Below, one piece after another: positions 31,013 through 42,105 of a stretch of 64,000 nucleotides of DNA. The notes under the pieces were generated by a model. That model did not search any database. It was not told the origin of the DNA and worked only from the letters and a program-made list of their open reading frames with translations. This DNA is from Orientallactaga sibirica (taxonomy: Eukaryota > Chordata > Mammalia > Rodentia > Dipodidae). The translations under genes were made by a program, and so were the position numbers. The DNA is taken from the NCBI GenBank assembly GCA_036365145.1, contig JAEOAD010000045.1:18517501-18581500 (forward strand), read 5' to 3'. Each line of letters begins with the position of its first letter. Position 1 is the stretch's first letter.

Positions 31013-31335
31013 GACTCATTGCAAGACTAAAGAAACTTACTTTAGTATATACTAAGAGCATTTCTGGGTTCCAGGGAGAAGCAGGAAGTTGAAAGTGGAG
31101 AATGGGAGCTGGAGTAATGAAGGAGGGCTCTTTAACTCTGGGCAAATGGTTGCTCTGCATTATGATTCACCCAGCCCCTAGCACCAGGTGGGATGGGATG
31201 CCCACTGGTGTAATTAGTTTTTTCACTGCTTTCTAGGTGTGCTTTTCATGTTGGAAAAACAGTTGATCTGTGTTTATTTCTGTCTTTGAAATCTATTTCC
31301 TGAGTTTGAGTAAATTCGTAGATATTAATGCTTAA
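31013..31335. other. Unassigned sequence
   Basis: No gene or recognised repeat. Confidence 0.25.
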
Positions 31336-31339
31336 CTCT

Positions 31340-31422
31340 TTTTTTTTCTTCTTGGTGGTGCTGGAGGGCTTTGCACATCCAAGGCAAGTGCTCTGTCCCC
31401 GAGCTGCACACCCAGTCCCCAT
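31340..31422 (-). mobile_element. ID SINE
   Basis: 'ggtgctggagggctttgcac' and 'aaggcaagtgctctgtcccc' are the reverse ID pattern. Confidence 0.7.
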
Positions 31423-31434
31423 GTCACTATTGAG

Positions 31435-31665
31435 TTGTCAGATGTAGGTCCTTGTTAAATCTCATACTAAAAAGTGCCATCTGCAGTGTTAATTTCAGTC
31501 TTCACACTCCTGTGGGTAGAGACCTGCACAGTGTCCATTTTACAGACGAGGATATGGTGGTTCACTCACCCAAGTTCACAAAGTAATGTGGCCTGGAGTT
31601 CAAGGTTGCTAGGAGTCAACCCTCATCTCTATCACCAGGTCATCACCGCCTTGTGCCTTAGACAT
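31435..31665 (-). mobile_element. MIR SINE
   Basis: 'ccattttacagacgaggata' followed by 'cacccaagttcacaaagtaa' is the reverse MIR core. Confidence 0.75.
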
Positions 31666-31906
31666 TCTTATTTGATCTGAAGAATCTTGAGTTAGTCTGC
31701 TGGGAACTTTGGCTTCCCTAAGATGGCTACAAATAACTCAGCTGTTCTTCGAAAGAATAAAATTGTCCACTTGGTATGTGTTATGATTTCATTGTTCTCA
31801 GGGCTGGAGAGATGGCTCAGCGGTTATAAGCACTTGTATGCAAAGCCTGCTGGGCTGGGTTCTGTTCCCAAATCACTCATGTAAGCCAGACATAAAAAGT
31901 GGCATA

Positions 31907-32052
31907 GCCGGGCATGGTGGCACACGCCTTTAATCCCAGCACTCGGGAGGCAGAGGTAGGAGGATCGCCGTGAGTTCGAGGCCACCCTGAGAGTACATAG
32001 TTAATTCCAGGTCAGCCTGGACCAGTGAAACCCTACCTCCAAAAACCAAAAA
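31907..32052 (+). mobile_element. B1 SINE nested in Dip
   Basis: 'gccgggcatggtggcacacg' to 'gaaaccctacctccaaaaac'. TSD 'aaagtggcata' at about 31896 and 32060. Near-consensus, so young. Confidence 0.95.
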
Positions 32053-32071
32053 AAAAAAAAAAGTGGCATAA

Positions 32072-32213
32072 TGGCCGAGTGTGGTGGTGCATGCCTTTAA
32101 TCCCTTCACTCACGAGGCAGAGGTAGGATCAATGTGGGTTCAAGGCCAGCCTGGAACTACAGAATGAGTTCCAGGTCAGCCTGGCCTAGAATGATACCCA
32201 CCTCAAAAAAAAG
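32072..32213 (+). mobile_element. B1 SINE nested in Dip, older
   Basis: 'ggccgagtgtggtggtgcat' to 'gatacccacctcaaaaaaaa'; more diverged than its neighbour. Confidence 0.88.
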
Positions 32214-32287
32214 GGGGTACCAGTGTCTGGTGTTTTTACAGTGGCAAGAAACCCTGATGTATCCATACACACATGCAAACAGTGTTT

Positions 32288-32464
32288 TAAAAAATATTAT
32301 TTATTTACTTATTTGCAAGGAGGGGGAGAGAGAGAAAAGTCACTGCAAATGAACTCCAGATGTATGCACCAATTTGTGCTTCTGGCTTTACATGGGTCCT
32401 GAGGAATCAAACACAGGCTTTCCAGCAAGCACCTTTGACCACTGAGTTATCTCTCCAACTCCCC
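32288..32464 (-). mobile_element. Dip-type SINE, old
   Basis: 'attatttatttacttatttg' tail, head 'gagttatctctccaactccc'; shortened CT tail. Confidence 0.85.
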
Positions 32465-33390
32465 CCAAATTTTTTTAAGACTTTGTTCTTAGCCTTTCCT
32501 TTCAAATCCACTAACTGTGAGCTAGAAACATGTTTATTTTGTTGTTTCATCCCAGCATTGGCCCATAGGAAGTGCCCAGTCATTGTCAAAAGGAAACTGA
32601 ATCAAGTCAAGTTGTGGGGGGAGAGGGGAGGGGATGGAGGGAGCAGATTCTGCTCTGGATGTGTCCCAAATATGCCCATCCATAAGAGGACGGGCACTAC
32701 AAAAATAGCATCGTGTGACTAAGTCCCATAGAGGTCAAATAGCCTAGCTGCTCTTCACAGTTCTTTAGCACTCTCAGAGTTCTAATGGGACTTGGGAGGC
32801 CAAGTGTGAAATCCACGTTCTCTCCCATCTCTCCTTTGAGACTGGTTCTCACAGGCCTGCGTCCTCTGCACTCACACACACAGATGTAGAAGCCATCCCT
32901 TGCATTTTCGACCATACGATACCAAGGAGAAGGATGTACACTCTGGACATGGACTTGCCCGGCTCTCACTGGCAGAGCAGTGCTGTCCTGAACATCTGGG
33001 ATGCGCACACGTACCGAGCTTGGAGCTTGGCCCCTGTCCCCCAGTGGGCTCTGAGGAAAACAGCTGGTCTTGACAATCTTCTTGCACACTTTCGCTGCAT
33101 AAATTCTCCTGGTAAAACAGAACCTTGTGCCCAAGAGTCTGGGGCTTACCGAGACATTCTCCTTTTCTCAAGTGCATTTCGCTCCAATCTCAGCTGTTTT
33201 GTAACCACTCCAAAAAAGGTGGTTTCCCCTGGAAACCTTGCCTTCAGACCCCGGAAATGTGCTCCTGAGCCCACCCACCCCTAGCATCCCTGCCATGTTC
33301 CCGCTTCTGATCTGCTGCTAACCTGACCCCTGTCCAACCTTGGACTTGTGAAATAGACCCAGACAATAGAAGACAGAATTCAGTCACACA
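32465..33390. other. Unassigned single-copy-like sequence
   Basis: No recognised repeat. Overlapping frames of 60-145 codons on both strands have no domain signature and cannot be called exons. Confidence 0.3.
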
Positions 33391-33394
33391 CATG

Positions 33395-33690
33395 GGGACA
33401 AAAAAAAATTTATGAAAATGAAACGTAAATAAATACGGATGTTGAGGACCTAATTCTGATAAGCGGATTTTCGGAATTAGCCATTTGCAAGAGTAGATTA
33501 AATACATTTAATGTGGTGGATGGAAGGAAGTCCATTAAGATGCACAGTAAACTCCATTTCAGCAGATTTCGGGGGAGAAGGCATATAGTAGGCCCCCTTC
33601 GCGGTGAGCATGTTTGCCGGATAAATGCTGAAATGCCTTTTAAGAGCACTAATTTGCTGCTGTCGTGCTGGTAAACAGGCCTCCTGGAAA
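33395..33690. promoter_or_regulatory. Candidate conserved noncoding element / enhancer
   Basis: AT-rich single-copy block that nevertheless retains several CpGs. It contains a GATA-type core (ctgataagc, near 33457), forkhead-like 'aaataaatac' and homeodomain-like 'taatt' cores. It sits in the longest repeat-free stretch of the window (32.47-34.5 kb). Inferred only; no conservation data. Confidence 0.35.
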
Positions 33691-34510
33691 GGGGCCACTG
33701 GCTGCCTTCTGTACACAAGGCGGACCAGCAGGATAGGGAGGGGATTGCCAAGGGGGGGCAGGTGGGGAGAGGTGGGGTGCGGGTGGCCAGTCCCCACACT
33801 TGGTGGGGGCGGATGGCATTCACTAACTGCTGGGATTTCAGAAAGCACTGGGGAACAAAAGAAGGACAGTGGCTCTCCCATCACCTTCCCCAGCCATCCG
33901 ACCCCCACTCGGTCCTCTGCAGTGCAAATGTTGATCCCAGAATACCTTGCAGCTCCCTCCATGGCAACAGGCGCCCTCCCTCTCGCACTGCTTCTCCCTC
34001 CTTTCTTTCTGCTCCTTTTCCCTACAGCCCACTCCTGTCCTCAGAGCCAGGCCTCCAGAGAGGGTTGGCACACCCCTCAGGCAGGTGGCTTGTCTGTCCA
34101 TCCATATCCCCTGAAGAAGGAGGAGCAGACATCTGTCAATAGGGACAGTAAGGCCCCCCAGGAAGCAGGAGGGAGAGAGCCAGATCCCAAATGACCAGGC
34201 TCTGGCCTTCCCTGGGGCACCTCATCCAAAGACCTTATGGCCCTGAAAAGCTGTGGCCGTATTTAAGGTTTGATGAAACAAAGGAAAATGGCGTGTACTG
34301 ACTGGTTAGCATGCATGCAGGAACAGAGACCCACACAGACACATCCTGATGTCTGAATAGGATCCGAGGGTCCAGACTTGGCAATGTTCAAAAGTTGTTT
34401 CTGGCCACTTTATTGTAACACGGGCACCACTAAGTCACTGTAGGATCAGAATGTCTCAGCCAGGGTGGGGCTGTCAGAGGGTGAGAACACTCCTCTGGCA
34501 CTGCCCTGGA
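33691..34510. other. Unassigned single-copy-like sequence
   Basis: GC-rich, no recognised repeat. The 189-codon frame at 33625-34194 overlaps a 154-codon antisense frame and has no recognisable domain. Confidence 0.3.
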
Positions 34511-34514
34511 CCCA

Positions 34515-34800
34515 GTTTGCCTTCATTTACCCCATTGAATGCTTTCAGCTGGAACGAATTTCTCAGCCAGCTTCAACTAAACTCCACAAGCCCTCCAAGA
34601 TCTTGCTTGCTGCTAATCTCTCGCCACATCTCCCCCCACTGCGCCTCTCTCCTGACACTCTGGTCCATTAGCCATCTTTCTGTCCCCCTTAGCACGCTCC
34701 ACCTGTACCTGCCCCAGGGCCTTTGAACTTGTTCATTCTGCCTTGGATGCGCTACCATTATTAATACCCTGTCAGTGAATTGGCATGCAGGTCTCAGGCT
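34515..34800 (+). mobile_element. L2 LINE 3' fragment
   Basis: 'cctgtacctgccccagggcc' then 'tttgaacttgttcattctgc' and 'cttggatgcgctaccatt' are the L2 'cagggcctttgcacttgctg' hallmark. Confidence 0.7.
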
Positions 34801-34816
34801 CAAAAAATGCCAGCTT

Positions 34817-34980
34817 TAGCCAGGCATGGTGGCACACGCCTTTAATCCCAGCACGTGGGAGGCAGAGGTAGGAGGATCGCTGTGAGTTTGAGGCCATCCT
34901 GAGACTACATAGTTAATTCCAGGTCAGCCTGGACCAGAGTGAGACCCTACCTCCAAAAACCAAAAAAAAAAAAAAAAAAA
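34817..34980 (+). mobile_element. B1 SINE with TSD
   Basis: 'agccaggcatggtggcacac' to A22. 'gccagctt' both before (about 34809) and after (about 34984). Confidence 0.95.
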
Positions 34981-34999
34981 AAAGCCAGCTTTTCAGAGA

Positions 35000-35440
35000 G
35001 GCAGTTCCTCCCTCCCAGCCATCACTCTCATCAGCCCAAATTTAATTTTATTATTTTATTTTATGTTTAAATTTTTTTTTTTTTGCCTTCACAACAGCTG
35101 TTTGTCTCACTGATTTGCCTGGGATTTTATCATCTGCATTCTGACCCCATGAAAACAGGGGTCTTGCCTATCAAGGAGAGAGCTATGCACTCACGCTGAG
35201 AAAGGATGGACACCCAATCGCATCAGTGTGAGGTGGTCGAGCCAAGCTTGGAGGCCTCATGTGCTGGTTCCCCCTCCTTTGTGACAAATGCCACCACCAG
35301 TCTGAGGTAGGGTTGGGTGAGGAAGAGACAGGCTCTGTACTCTGTGACAACAACTTCCATCTGCGCTGCTCCGAGGGCTGAGGCAAGGCGCCTTCCACCC
35401 CGTTGGAAGCACGGCTCAGCGGAGGCCGACACATGAAGCA
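35000..35440. other. Unassigned sequence
   Basis: An AT-rich low-complexity patch (35040-35085) then GC-rich text; no gene. Confidence 0.25.
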
Positions 35441-35560
35441 AGTCCTACTTCTCTCCCATTTCTCAGAAGAGGTAACTGAGGTAGGGATGTGAAACACTTA
35501 GCCAAGTTCCCCAGCTTGTAAGTGGAAAAGGGAGCTTGGATCCAGGTGGTCTGGGTGGGA
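35440..35560 (-). mobile_element. MIR SINE
   Basis: 'ctcagaagaggtaactgagg' ... 'agccaagttccccagcttgt' ... 'gagcttggatccaggtggtc'. Confidence 0.75.
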
Positions 35561-36060
35561 TAGGAGGATGTTAAGGGGGTTCAATCCCCAAAGGTCTGAG
35601 CTAACTGCTCATACCATTGTTTTCAGAATCATTTTCCAGCCCAACTCACTGAGCGGGAAGGAGGTGGGGCTCAGAATGTCCATGTTTATTAAGCACCCAT
35701 GTGACCCAGACACAGGAGCCTGTGCTGTGTGACCAGGAGAGAGCAGGGTATCCTGGCTCGAGCCCGAGAGCCCCGACAGCAATGTCCCCTGTAGAGCCAT
35801 TCCCACTCCCCCAATGTCCACTCCAGTTTCCTCCCCATGCACTCAGCCCTGAGGTAAGGATTGATGATGGCCATTTACCTTGGCTGCTGTCCACCAGCGG
35901 CATCTGAAAGCTGTCTGTGCAGGTGAATGGGAGGAGAGAGAAGCGCATGTTCCATCTGCTGCCCGCTACCCCTGTGTCTGGCCACCTGGTTTGGAGCCCC
36001 AAAGTTTGGTGAGCATCTCTTGGGGATCTCTTGTGAAAGGTTGACTTCCCACCCCACATT
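35561..36060. other. Unassigned sequence
   Basis: No recognised repeat or gene; short overlapping frames on both strands only. Confidence 0.25.
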
Positions 36061-36069
36061 ACCCAGCAC

Positions 36070-36165
36070 TGGGCAGTAGGATTGTTTCCAAATCAGATGT
36101 AAGAAAACTGAGGCCAGAGAAAGAGACTGGCCGCATGAGGGACTTCAGAGCTCCAGCTGCTCATC
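36070..36165 (-). mobile_element. MIR SINE fragment
   Basis: 'cagatgtaagaaaactgagg' with 'ccagagaaagagactggcc'. Confidence 0.55.
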
Positions 36166-36440
36166 ATCTTGGGACACCCCAGGTCTGTGTGCATGAGGCC
36201 TGCAAGCTGCAGAGCGAGGAAGACTGAGCTGCTGGGGAAGGTATGGTTGTGGTCCCCAAAGGGGTGCAGTGCTAATGATCACCTGAGGTGCCTGATGGCA
36301 CAGGCTAGCCTCTACAGTATTAGCCTGCTTCTGTCTAGAGGGAGAATGGCTCTCTGACTCCTTGGTCCTGGGTACCCTGGCCTCTCTCAGATTCCAAGGC
36401 CAGCAAAGTTGCCGCAGCCCCATTACTATCACTTGATGGA
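36166..36440. other. Unassigned sequence
   Basis: Nothing recognised. Confidence 0.2.
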
Positions 36441-36454
36441 ATCTTGGCTTGTTA

Positions 36455-36740
36455 TTTTTTTGTTTTGTTTTGTTTTGTTTTGTTTGTTTTGGTTTTTGGT
36501 TTTTGGTTTTTCAAGGCAGGGTCTCACTCTGGCCCAGGCTGTATTTTTTATTTTTTTTTTTTGTTGTTGTTGTTTGTTTGTTTTTTTTTTTTTTTTTTTT
36601 TTGAGGTAGGGTCTCACTCTAGCTCAGGCTGTCTGGAATTCACTATGTAGTCTCAGGGTGGCCTTGAACTCACGGTGATCATCCTACCTCTGCCTCCCGA
36701 GTGCTGGGATTAAAGGCGTGCGCCGCCACGCCGGGCTTAT
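36455..36740 (-). mobile_element. Two B1 SINEs, one nested in the other
   Basis: Reverse B1 starts at 36508 ('tcaaggcagggtctcactct'), breaks at 36540, and a second, near-consensus reverse B1 (36600-36740, 'ttgaggtagggtctcactct' to 'gcgccgccacgccgggc') follows. A (TTTTG)n run precedes both. Confidence 0.88.
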
Positions 36741-36744
36741 TTTT

Positions 36745-36890
36745 GGTTTTTGAGGTAGGTCTAGCTCTAACCCAGGCTGACCTGGAATTCATGATGTATT
36801 CTTAGGTTGGACTTGAACTCATGGCAATCCTCCTACCTCGGCCTTCCGAGTTCTGGGATTAAAGGTGTGCGCCACCATACCTGGGTTGTT
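36745..36890 (-). mobile_element. B1 SINE
   Basis: 'ggtttttgaggtaggtctag' to 'gcgccaccatacctgggt'; possibly the continuation of the first B1 of the cluster. Confidence 0.88.
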
Positions 36891-37306
36891 AATATATTGA
36901 GCATGTCTGGAGTCTCATATGATCCGACCTGAAGTCGCCCCTAACTACAGACACCTTTGCTCAGCTATGCAGAGAGATCAGGTAGGAACCTCAGCCGCCC
37001 ACCAAAGTGGACGCAGATCCCCTGGCACCTTTATCCTGAAGCCTCAACTTCCTCCTCCATCCAACAACAACGAAGACAGGGTTGCTGCCTGCCACTCAGG
37101 GCTGTCCTCCCCCGGCCTTTGGGCACATGGAGATGGGCAGGGACTCTGCATATATGACCGACCACTCAGATTCTCCAGGCTGCAGGCTATAGAGCGCTCT
37201 CTCCTGCAGGATGGAACTGACATCCTGCACCTATGAACCCTTGTCTTTCCCACCAACCAATATTTCAGAATTAGTTTTCAGTTCTGAAGAAGAGCAAAAG
37301 TCATTA
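36891..37306. other. Unassigned sequence
   Basis: No repeat recognised; a 105-codon frame (36919-37236) has no domain. Confidence 0.25.
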
Positions 37307-37321
37307 GAATTTTTCATATGA

Positions 37322-37560
37322 GGGGCTGGAGAGATGGCTTAGTGGTTAAGGCGCCTGCTTCCTAAGCCTAAGAACGTCAGTTCCAATCTCCAGGTCCCAC
37401 ATTTAGCCAGATGCAAAGTGACGCAAGGGCGCAATGCTGCACTTGCCCACAAGGGGACGCATGCATCTGGAGTTCGTTCACAGCAGCTGAGAGGCTGCTG
37501 GCATGCCCATTCTCTATCTCTCTCCCTCTCTCTGTGTGTCTCTCTCCAAAAAAGAAAAAA
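37322..37560 (+). mobile_element. Dip-type SINE, long form, with TSD
   Basis: 'agaatttttcatat' at 37306-37319 and again at about 37563. Core 'acgcaagggcgcaatgctgc' (subfamily B). Confidence 0.95.
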
Positions 37561-37576
37561 AAAGAATTTTTCATAT

Positions 37577-38290
37577 AGGGCTTGTTTTCATCTCTCTTTA
37601 CAGATCTTCAGCCCAGGGTCTCTGCAGTTTATTATATGAGGTTCCCCCCCGCACACACACACACCATTTTTTTTTTTAACTAAAGAGCTATTTTCTGCAT
37701 CTAGTGGTCCATGCTGGGGAAAGCTTGGGCCTCCCACACGGTGCTCAGACTGGCCTTCTCCACTCGCTCACACGTGGAGGGAGATGGAAATGGTGGGCCC
37801 CGTTCCAGATGGTTTAGGGAGCTACAATGGAATGGAGGTGATGAGGGGCCAGCAGGAGGGAGAGATGTAGCTGAGGTCAACAAATGGGAGGCCATTTACT
37901 TGTGGCAACCTTGCCTACCTCCAAGGAGGAACTAAGAAAATATATCAAAGCAGCCCTATGTGGTGGGGTGGCTTTGAAGCCTGGCTGGCTGGGAAGTCGC
38001 TGCCACTCACTCCTGCCGCTAGTCATGGGGAGGGAGGGCAAAAACTCCAGAATCTTCCAGAACAGGACAAGATAAGAAGGGGAATAGTGAATCTGTGAAG
38101 CAAATAGGCATGGAGGAGGGGCGCTGGTCAGGAAAGAGGAGATGAGGACAAAAGGACAGCAGATGCCTAGAACCACATCTGTCCACCCCTCCCAGGCCAC
38201 CCCTTGCCTCTGCCCACAGTGCCTGCTGGGTAATGAGGCCCAGGTCTTCTCAGACACAGGGAGCTTCCACCCTGCAAGAACATCTTTTTG
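37577..38290. other. Unassigned sequence
   Basis: A short CA/T-rich patch at 37650-37680; otherwise single-copy-like, no gene. Confidence 0.3.
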
Positions 38291-38385
38291 TCCTTGAGCG
38301 GATGGTGACAGATAGAGAAATAGGCTCTGAGAAGGAAGGAAAGTAGCCCAGGGTCACTGGGAGAATTAATATCATAATTGAGAAT
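38290..38385 (-). mobile_element. MIR SINE fragment
   Basis: 'agagaaataggctctgagaa' and 'gtagcccagggtcactggga'. Confidence 0.6.
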
Positions 38386-38770
38386 AACAAGTAGACCTCC
38401 TATTTACTAGATAAAATAGCACCAGGGGATGTGCTGAGAGAGACGAGAAAATAGAATTTGAAATCATTTTTCATTTCTCCGAGAATGTCGTTGGAGTAAG
38501 GTTTTCTCTTCCTCTCCCCTGGAGATGGCCTGGCTGCTGCTGGCTTTCCCAAGCCATGTAGATTGCTGGGACCCTGCAGGGCTTTTCAGTTCCCCGTGTG
38601 CCAGGGCACATGTCTCAGAGCAGACAAGGATGGGCACTGGATCACTAGGGGAGGGTCCAGCATGGCCATAAGTTCCCTGAGGGCCTCCAGCAGGACAGGT
38701 GTGCACCTGGCAGCTGACAGCCACATGCATGCTTCCCACATCAGGAGCAGCTGTTGGCTCCGATAGCAGA
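38386..38770. other. Unassigned sequence
   Basis: Nothing recognised. Confidence 0.2.
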
Positions 38771-38920
38771 TGGAGATGGCTCAGAGCCCAGCTCTGTCCA
38801 TCTTAGGGCCCTTTAGCAAACTGCTTTTCTTTTTCTTTGAGCCTCGATTTTCCTCTCTGTAAACTGAGTCTATTTTCCTAAGGTTATCCCAAAAGATCAG
38901 GGGTAAACAGTGTGCTCACC
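38771..38920 (+). mobile_element. MIR SINE
   Basis: 'ctttagcaaactgcttttct' and 'cctcgattttcctctctgta' are the MIR core in sense. Confidence 0.65.
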
Positions 38921-38974
38921 GCGTCTCAGAAGGCAGATGACCATGATGTGGGAGAGACACTGATTGCACTCAAC

Positions 38975-39130
38975 AGTTAAACCAGGAGGGCTTTTAAGGG
39001 CAACGTGTGGAAGAACTTTCAGGAGCTATGAAATTAATTGGAAAGTGTTAACTGTGGAACTGAAGTCACGGGAAGAAAATTACCTCTAAGAGTTACAACA
39101 AAGCAATTAGTGCAGAAGAAAATTGTGTCA
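38975..39130. promoter_or_regulatory. Candidate conserved noncoding element
   Basis: AT-rich block with 'aattaattgg', a SOX-like 'aacaaag' and 'caattag' within about 90 bp. Inference from motif content only. Confidence 0.25.
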
Positions 39131-39299
39131 GGATTGAGACACATGCAAATAGCCATAGCCATGGCGTGGGTGGGGAGAGGGGCAGCAGCAGCGGGGCCTC
39201 CAAGCTAGAAGAAGCCAGTGAAGCCCTTCGGGTTCCAATGCCCACCAGGAGGTGAGACGCTGAGTAGATGTAGTCCAGAACCACACAGTTCACAATAGG

Positions 39300-39760
39300 T
39301 TGTCATATCGTAGAACAGGCAGCAATGACACTGGCCACATTGTTGTTGTTGTTGTTGTTATTATTATTATTTATTCCCTCCTGAAGCTTCATGAACCAGG
39401 CTGCCCATATTTCTCATGGCATTCTGACATTCAAATTCCCACCAGAACATCCCATGAAGCATTCTCTGGCTTTTCTATCCCAAAGTCTGAAGTCCTCCCC
39501 ATTTCTCCTGCAAACCAGTTCCAAATGTCTAAGACCCCTATGGTCAGGTTTGTCACCACAAAGAAACCATGTCCCCCCACCCACCCACAACACACACACC
39601 ATTTGTCCGTATTAGTTCCTTTCCTTCTCAGTGCGACAAAATACCAGACGAGAAGCCACTTAAGGGTGGGTTTTTCAGCAAACAGTTCCAGGGGCTGCAG
39701 CCCATCATGGCACTTGGGCACATCCTGAAGGAGATTGCAGAATGATCTTTTCTAGGTCCC
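39300..39760 (-). mobile_element. LTR-retroelement remnant (MaLR-internal-like)
   Basis: 'ccagttccaaatgtctaaga', 'cagcaaacagttccaggggc', 'ttccttctcagtgcgacaaa'. Same class as 1-740. Starts near a (GTT)n(ATT)n microsatellite at 39342-39371. Confidence 0.5.
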
Positions 39761-40500
39761 AAATCCAGGGGCCTGAGGGCTCCGGCTTATCAACACAGGG
39801 ATGGGAGGTGAGGAGAGGTCAGCACCAGCTAGGCCAACAGTGTGAGAAAGGACTTAGAACAAAGGGGAAAGTAGGCTCTCTGGGCTTCTGATCAGTGACT
39901 CTTCGCCAGTCTTCTCGGCTGTGAAGGGGAAGAAGAGCTTCTGTCTCCAGAAGCTGTATGTAGGCAGAAAGCAGCTGGAGAAAACAGTGGACCTGGCATT
40001 GGGAGCTAGGGTTCTGCTCACTTCTTAACCAGGCTGGCCTTGCCCTGGGCCCCTGCCGTCCTGAAGCTTGAGTAGAATTGACATCCCTCTCCGCCTTACT
40101 TGGTCCCTTGGCATGGTCCAAGACGAACCTCATATGGCATCCTTTTAGCCACGCTGTTTGGTTTTAAGGAATGGGGATTGATTGACCCAAGTCAGACCAA
40201 TCAGAAACATTTTTGTCAGAAATTCCCAATCACATATAGGCTCTCCCCACTGTACTCAACAGGAAGCATGTGGTTTCAAAAGCAACTAGATTGAAAAAAA
40301 AAAAAATCCTAGATCCACACTTGAAGCCTAATTTCTACATAAATCAACATAGTCTTTTTATTTTTAATTTTTTTAAACTGCAGCCAGCCCTGCTTATTCT
40401 CAGCTACTACTCAGAGAAGCTTCCCTCATCCCATTCCATCCAATTACCAGCTCATTTGGAATTAAGATGCCCTTCTTCTAAGTGCCAGCTATAGGGTGGG
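39761..40500. other. Unassigned sequence
   Basis: Nothing recognised; A- and T-rich patches at 40290 and 40360. Confidence 0.25.
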
Positions 40501-40502
40501 GA

Positions 40503-40745
40503 TTTTCCTTTATTTATTATTTACTTATGTATTTGTTTGTTTACTTGCATGTGTGTGTGTGTGTACATATACAGATGTGTGTGTGTATAGGTGTCCCCTG
40601 GTCTCCTGCAGTTGCAAACAAATGCCAGATGCATGCACCACTTTTTGCATCTGGCTTAACATGAGTGGCTGGGGAATTAAACCCTAGGCCACCAGGCTTT
40701 GCAATCAAGCACCTTTAACTGCTGAGCCATTTCCTCAGCCCCCCC
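40503..40745 (-). mobile_element. Dip-type SINE, old
   Basis: 'tttatttattatttacttat' tail with TG repeats in place of the usual GA run, core 'cagatgcatgcaccactttt', head 'gagccatttcctcagccccc'. Confidence 0.8.
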
Positions 40746-41098
40746 CAGGGTAGGGATTTTCATCTCTACAGCCAGCAGCAGCAGCACCAGGCTGTTGAAT
40801 GTGGTCATTTGCTGCCTGACACAGCCCCTCTGCCTACTCTGCCTACTCACCTTGTTACTAGGCATTGCAGGAACCAGACTCCTCTTAGCGCTGAGCCCCG
40901 TGCAGTGGGACTCAGAGCTGCATTAAATCAAGACTTCAGCCTTATAACTGTTCGGATGGATCTACATCCACAGGATGGTGATGGAATGCCTTTACATAAA
41001 CCATCACTCAGCCAATGAGGGCCAGAAAAGTTCGCCTTTCAGGGTAACTTCCACCATAGTTCCTGGGCCCCTGCTCTGACTACTTTTAGCATGCTTCC
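40746..41098. other. Unassigned sequence
   Basis: No recognised repeat or gene. Confidence 0.25.
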
Positions 41099-41099
41099 C

Positions 41100-41655
41100 C
41101 TCAACCCTATTAGGATATGAATGTGAAATGCCCTCCATAAGCTCGTGTGCTTTGAACACCTGGTCCCCTGCTGGGTCACTATTTCATTTTTTTAATTTGT
41201 TTCTGTTTTAGTTTTTCATTTTTCAAGGTAGGGTCTCACTCTAGCCCAGGCTGACCTGGAATTCACTACGTAGTCTCATGGTGACCTTGAACTCATGACA
41301 ATCCTCCTACCTCTGCCTCCCAAGTGCTGGGATTAAAAGTGTGTGCCACCATGCCCAGCCTGGGTCACTGTTTCAAAAGGTGGTGGAACCTTGAGGAGGT
41401 GAACCCTTGCTAGAAGAAGTGGATCACTAGGGGTGGGCCTTGAGGTTTTACAGCCCCGCCCCACTTCCTGTATGCCTCTGCTTCCTGACTGTGGATGCAA
41501 TGTGACCAGCTGCTCAGCTGCTTCACGCTCCTGTCACCATGCCCTCCTCCCCATGAGGGACTGGACCCTCCATTTATGAGCTGAAATAAACCCTTCCTCC
41601 TTGTGGTCCTTTGGTCAGGTATTTTGTTGCAGCAATGAGGAAAAATTAACTAACA
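41100..41655 (+). mobile_element. LTR (MaLR-like), split by B1
   Basis: 'ggtggtggaaccttgaggag', 'tgagctgaaataaacccttc' (poly-A signal), 'gttgcagcaatgaggaaaaa'. Non-coding. B1 inserted at 41195-41360. Confidence 0.6.
41195..41360 (-). mobile_element. B1 SINE with TSD in LTR
   Basis: 'tttcaaggtagggtctcact' to 'tgtgccaccatgcccagc'. 'gggtcactatttca' before, 'gggtcactgtttca' after. Confidence 0.95.
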
Positions 41656-41744
41656 CACCCGTCATAGATATGCATTAATGGCTTATGACCTTGCTCCTCT
41701 GGATCTGAAAAGAGAGATGGAGTGGCTGAGACATTTGCCTAGGA

Positions 41745-42105
41745 GTTGATGGAGTGGATTGAATGTAAAATGCTGCAACCCCACCGCCATAGGCCTGTGT
41801 GTTTGAAAACTTGAACCCCAGCAAGGTGGTGGAACCTTTAGGAGGTACAGCCTTGCTGGAGGAAGTGTGTTACTGAGGGTGGGCAATCAGGTTTATAAAA
41901 CCTCAAGTCTACCCGCGCTTGCTGTTCTCTGTCTCCGTCTACTGTCTGCTGAGGTGAAAATGTAATTCCAGCTTACTGCTCCTGCCTCGCTTCACCTCTC
42001 CCCACTGACCAGCATGGGCTCTATCCTCTGGAACGAGCTCTTTCCTCCTCTATGTTGCTTCTGGGCAGGTATTTGTTCACAGCAATGAGAAAGTAACTGA
42101 CACAA
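41745..42105 (+). mobile_element. Second MaLR-like LTR
   Basis: 'aaggtggtggaacctttagg', 'tgctggaggaagtgtgttac', 'cacagcaatgagaaagtaac'. Clearly related to the LTR at 41.1-41.65 kb and in the same orientation, but diverged. Confidence 0.6.

Larger units (their letters stand above)
31800..32285 (+). mobile_element. Dip-type SINE split by two B1s
   Basis: Head 31800-31905 ('agggctggagagatggctca'), remainder 32216-32285 ('gtgtctggtgtttttacagt'). Interrupted by the two B1 copies below. Confidence 0.85.

Noticed and set aside
33498..34194. 189-residue (+) and 154-residue (-) frames
   Set aside because: Mutually antisense, no domain signature, GC-driven stop depletion is sufficient explanation.
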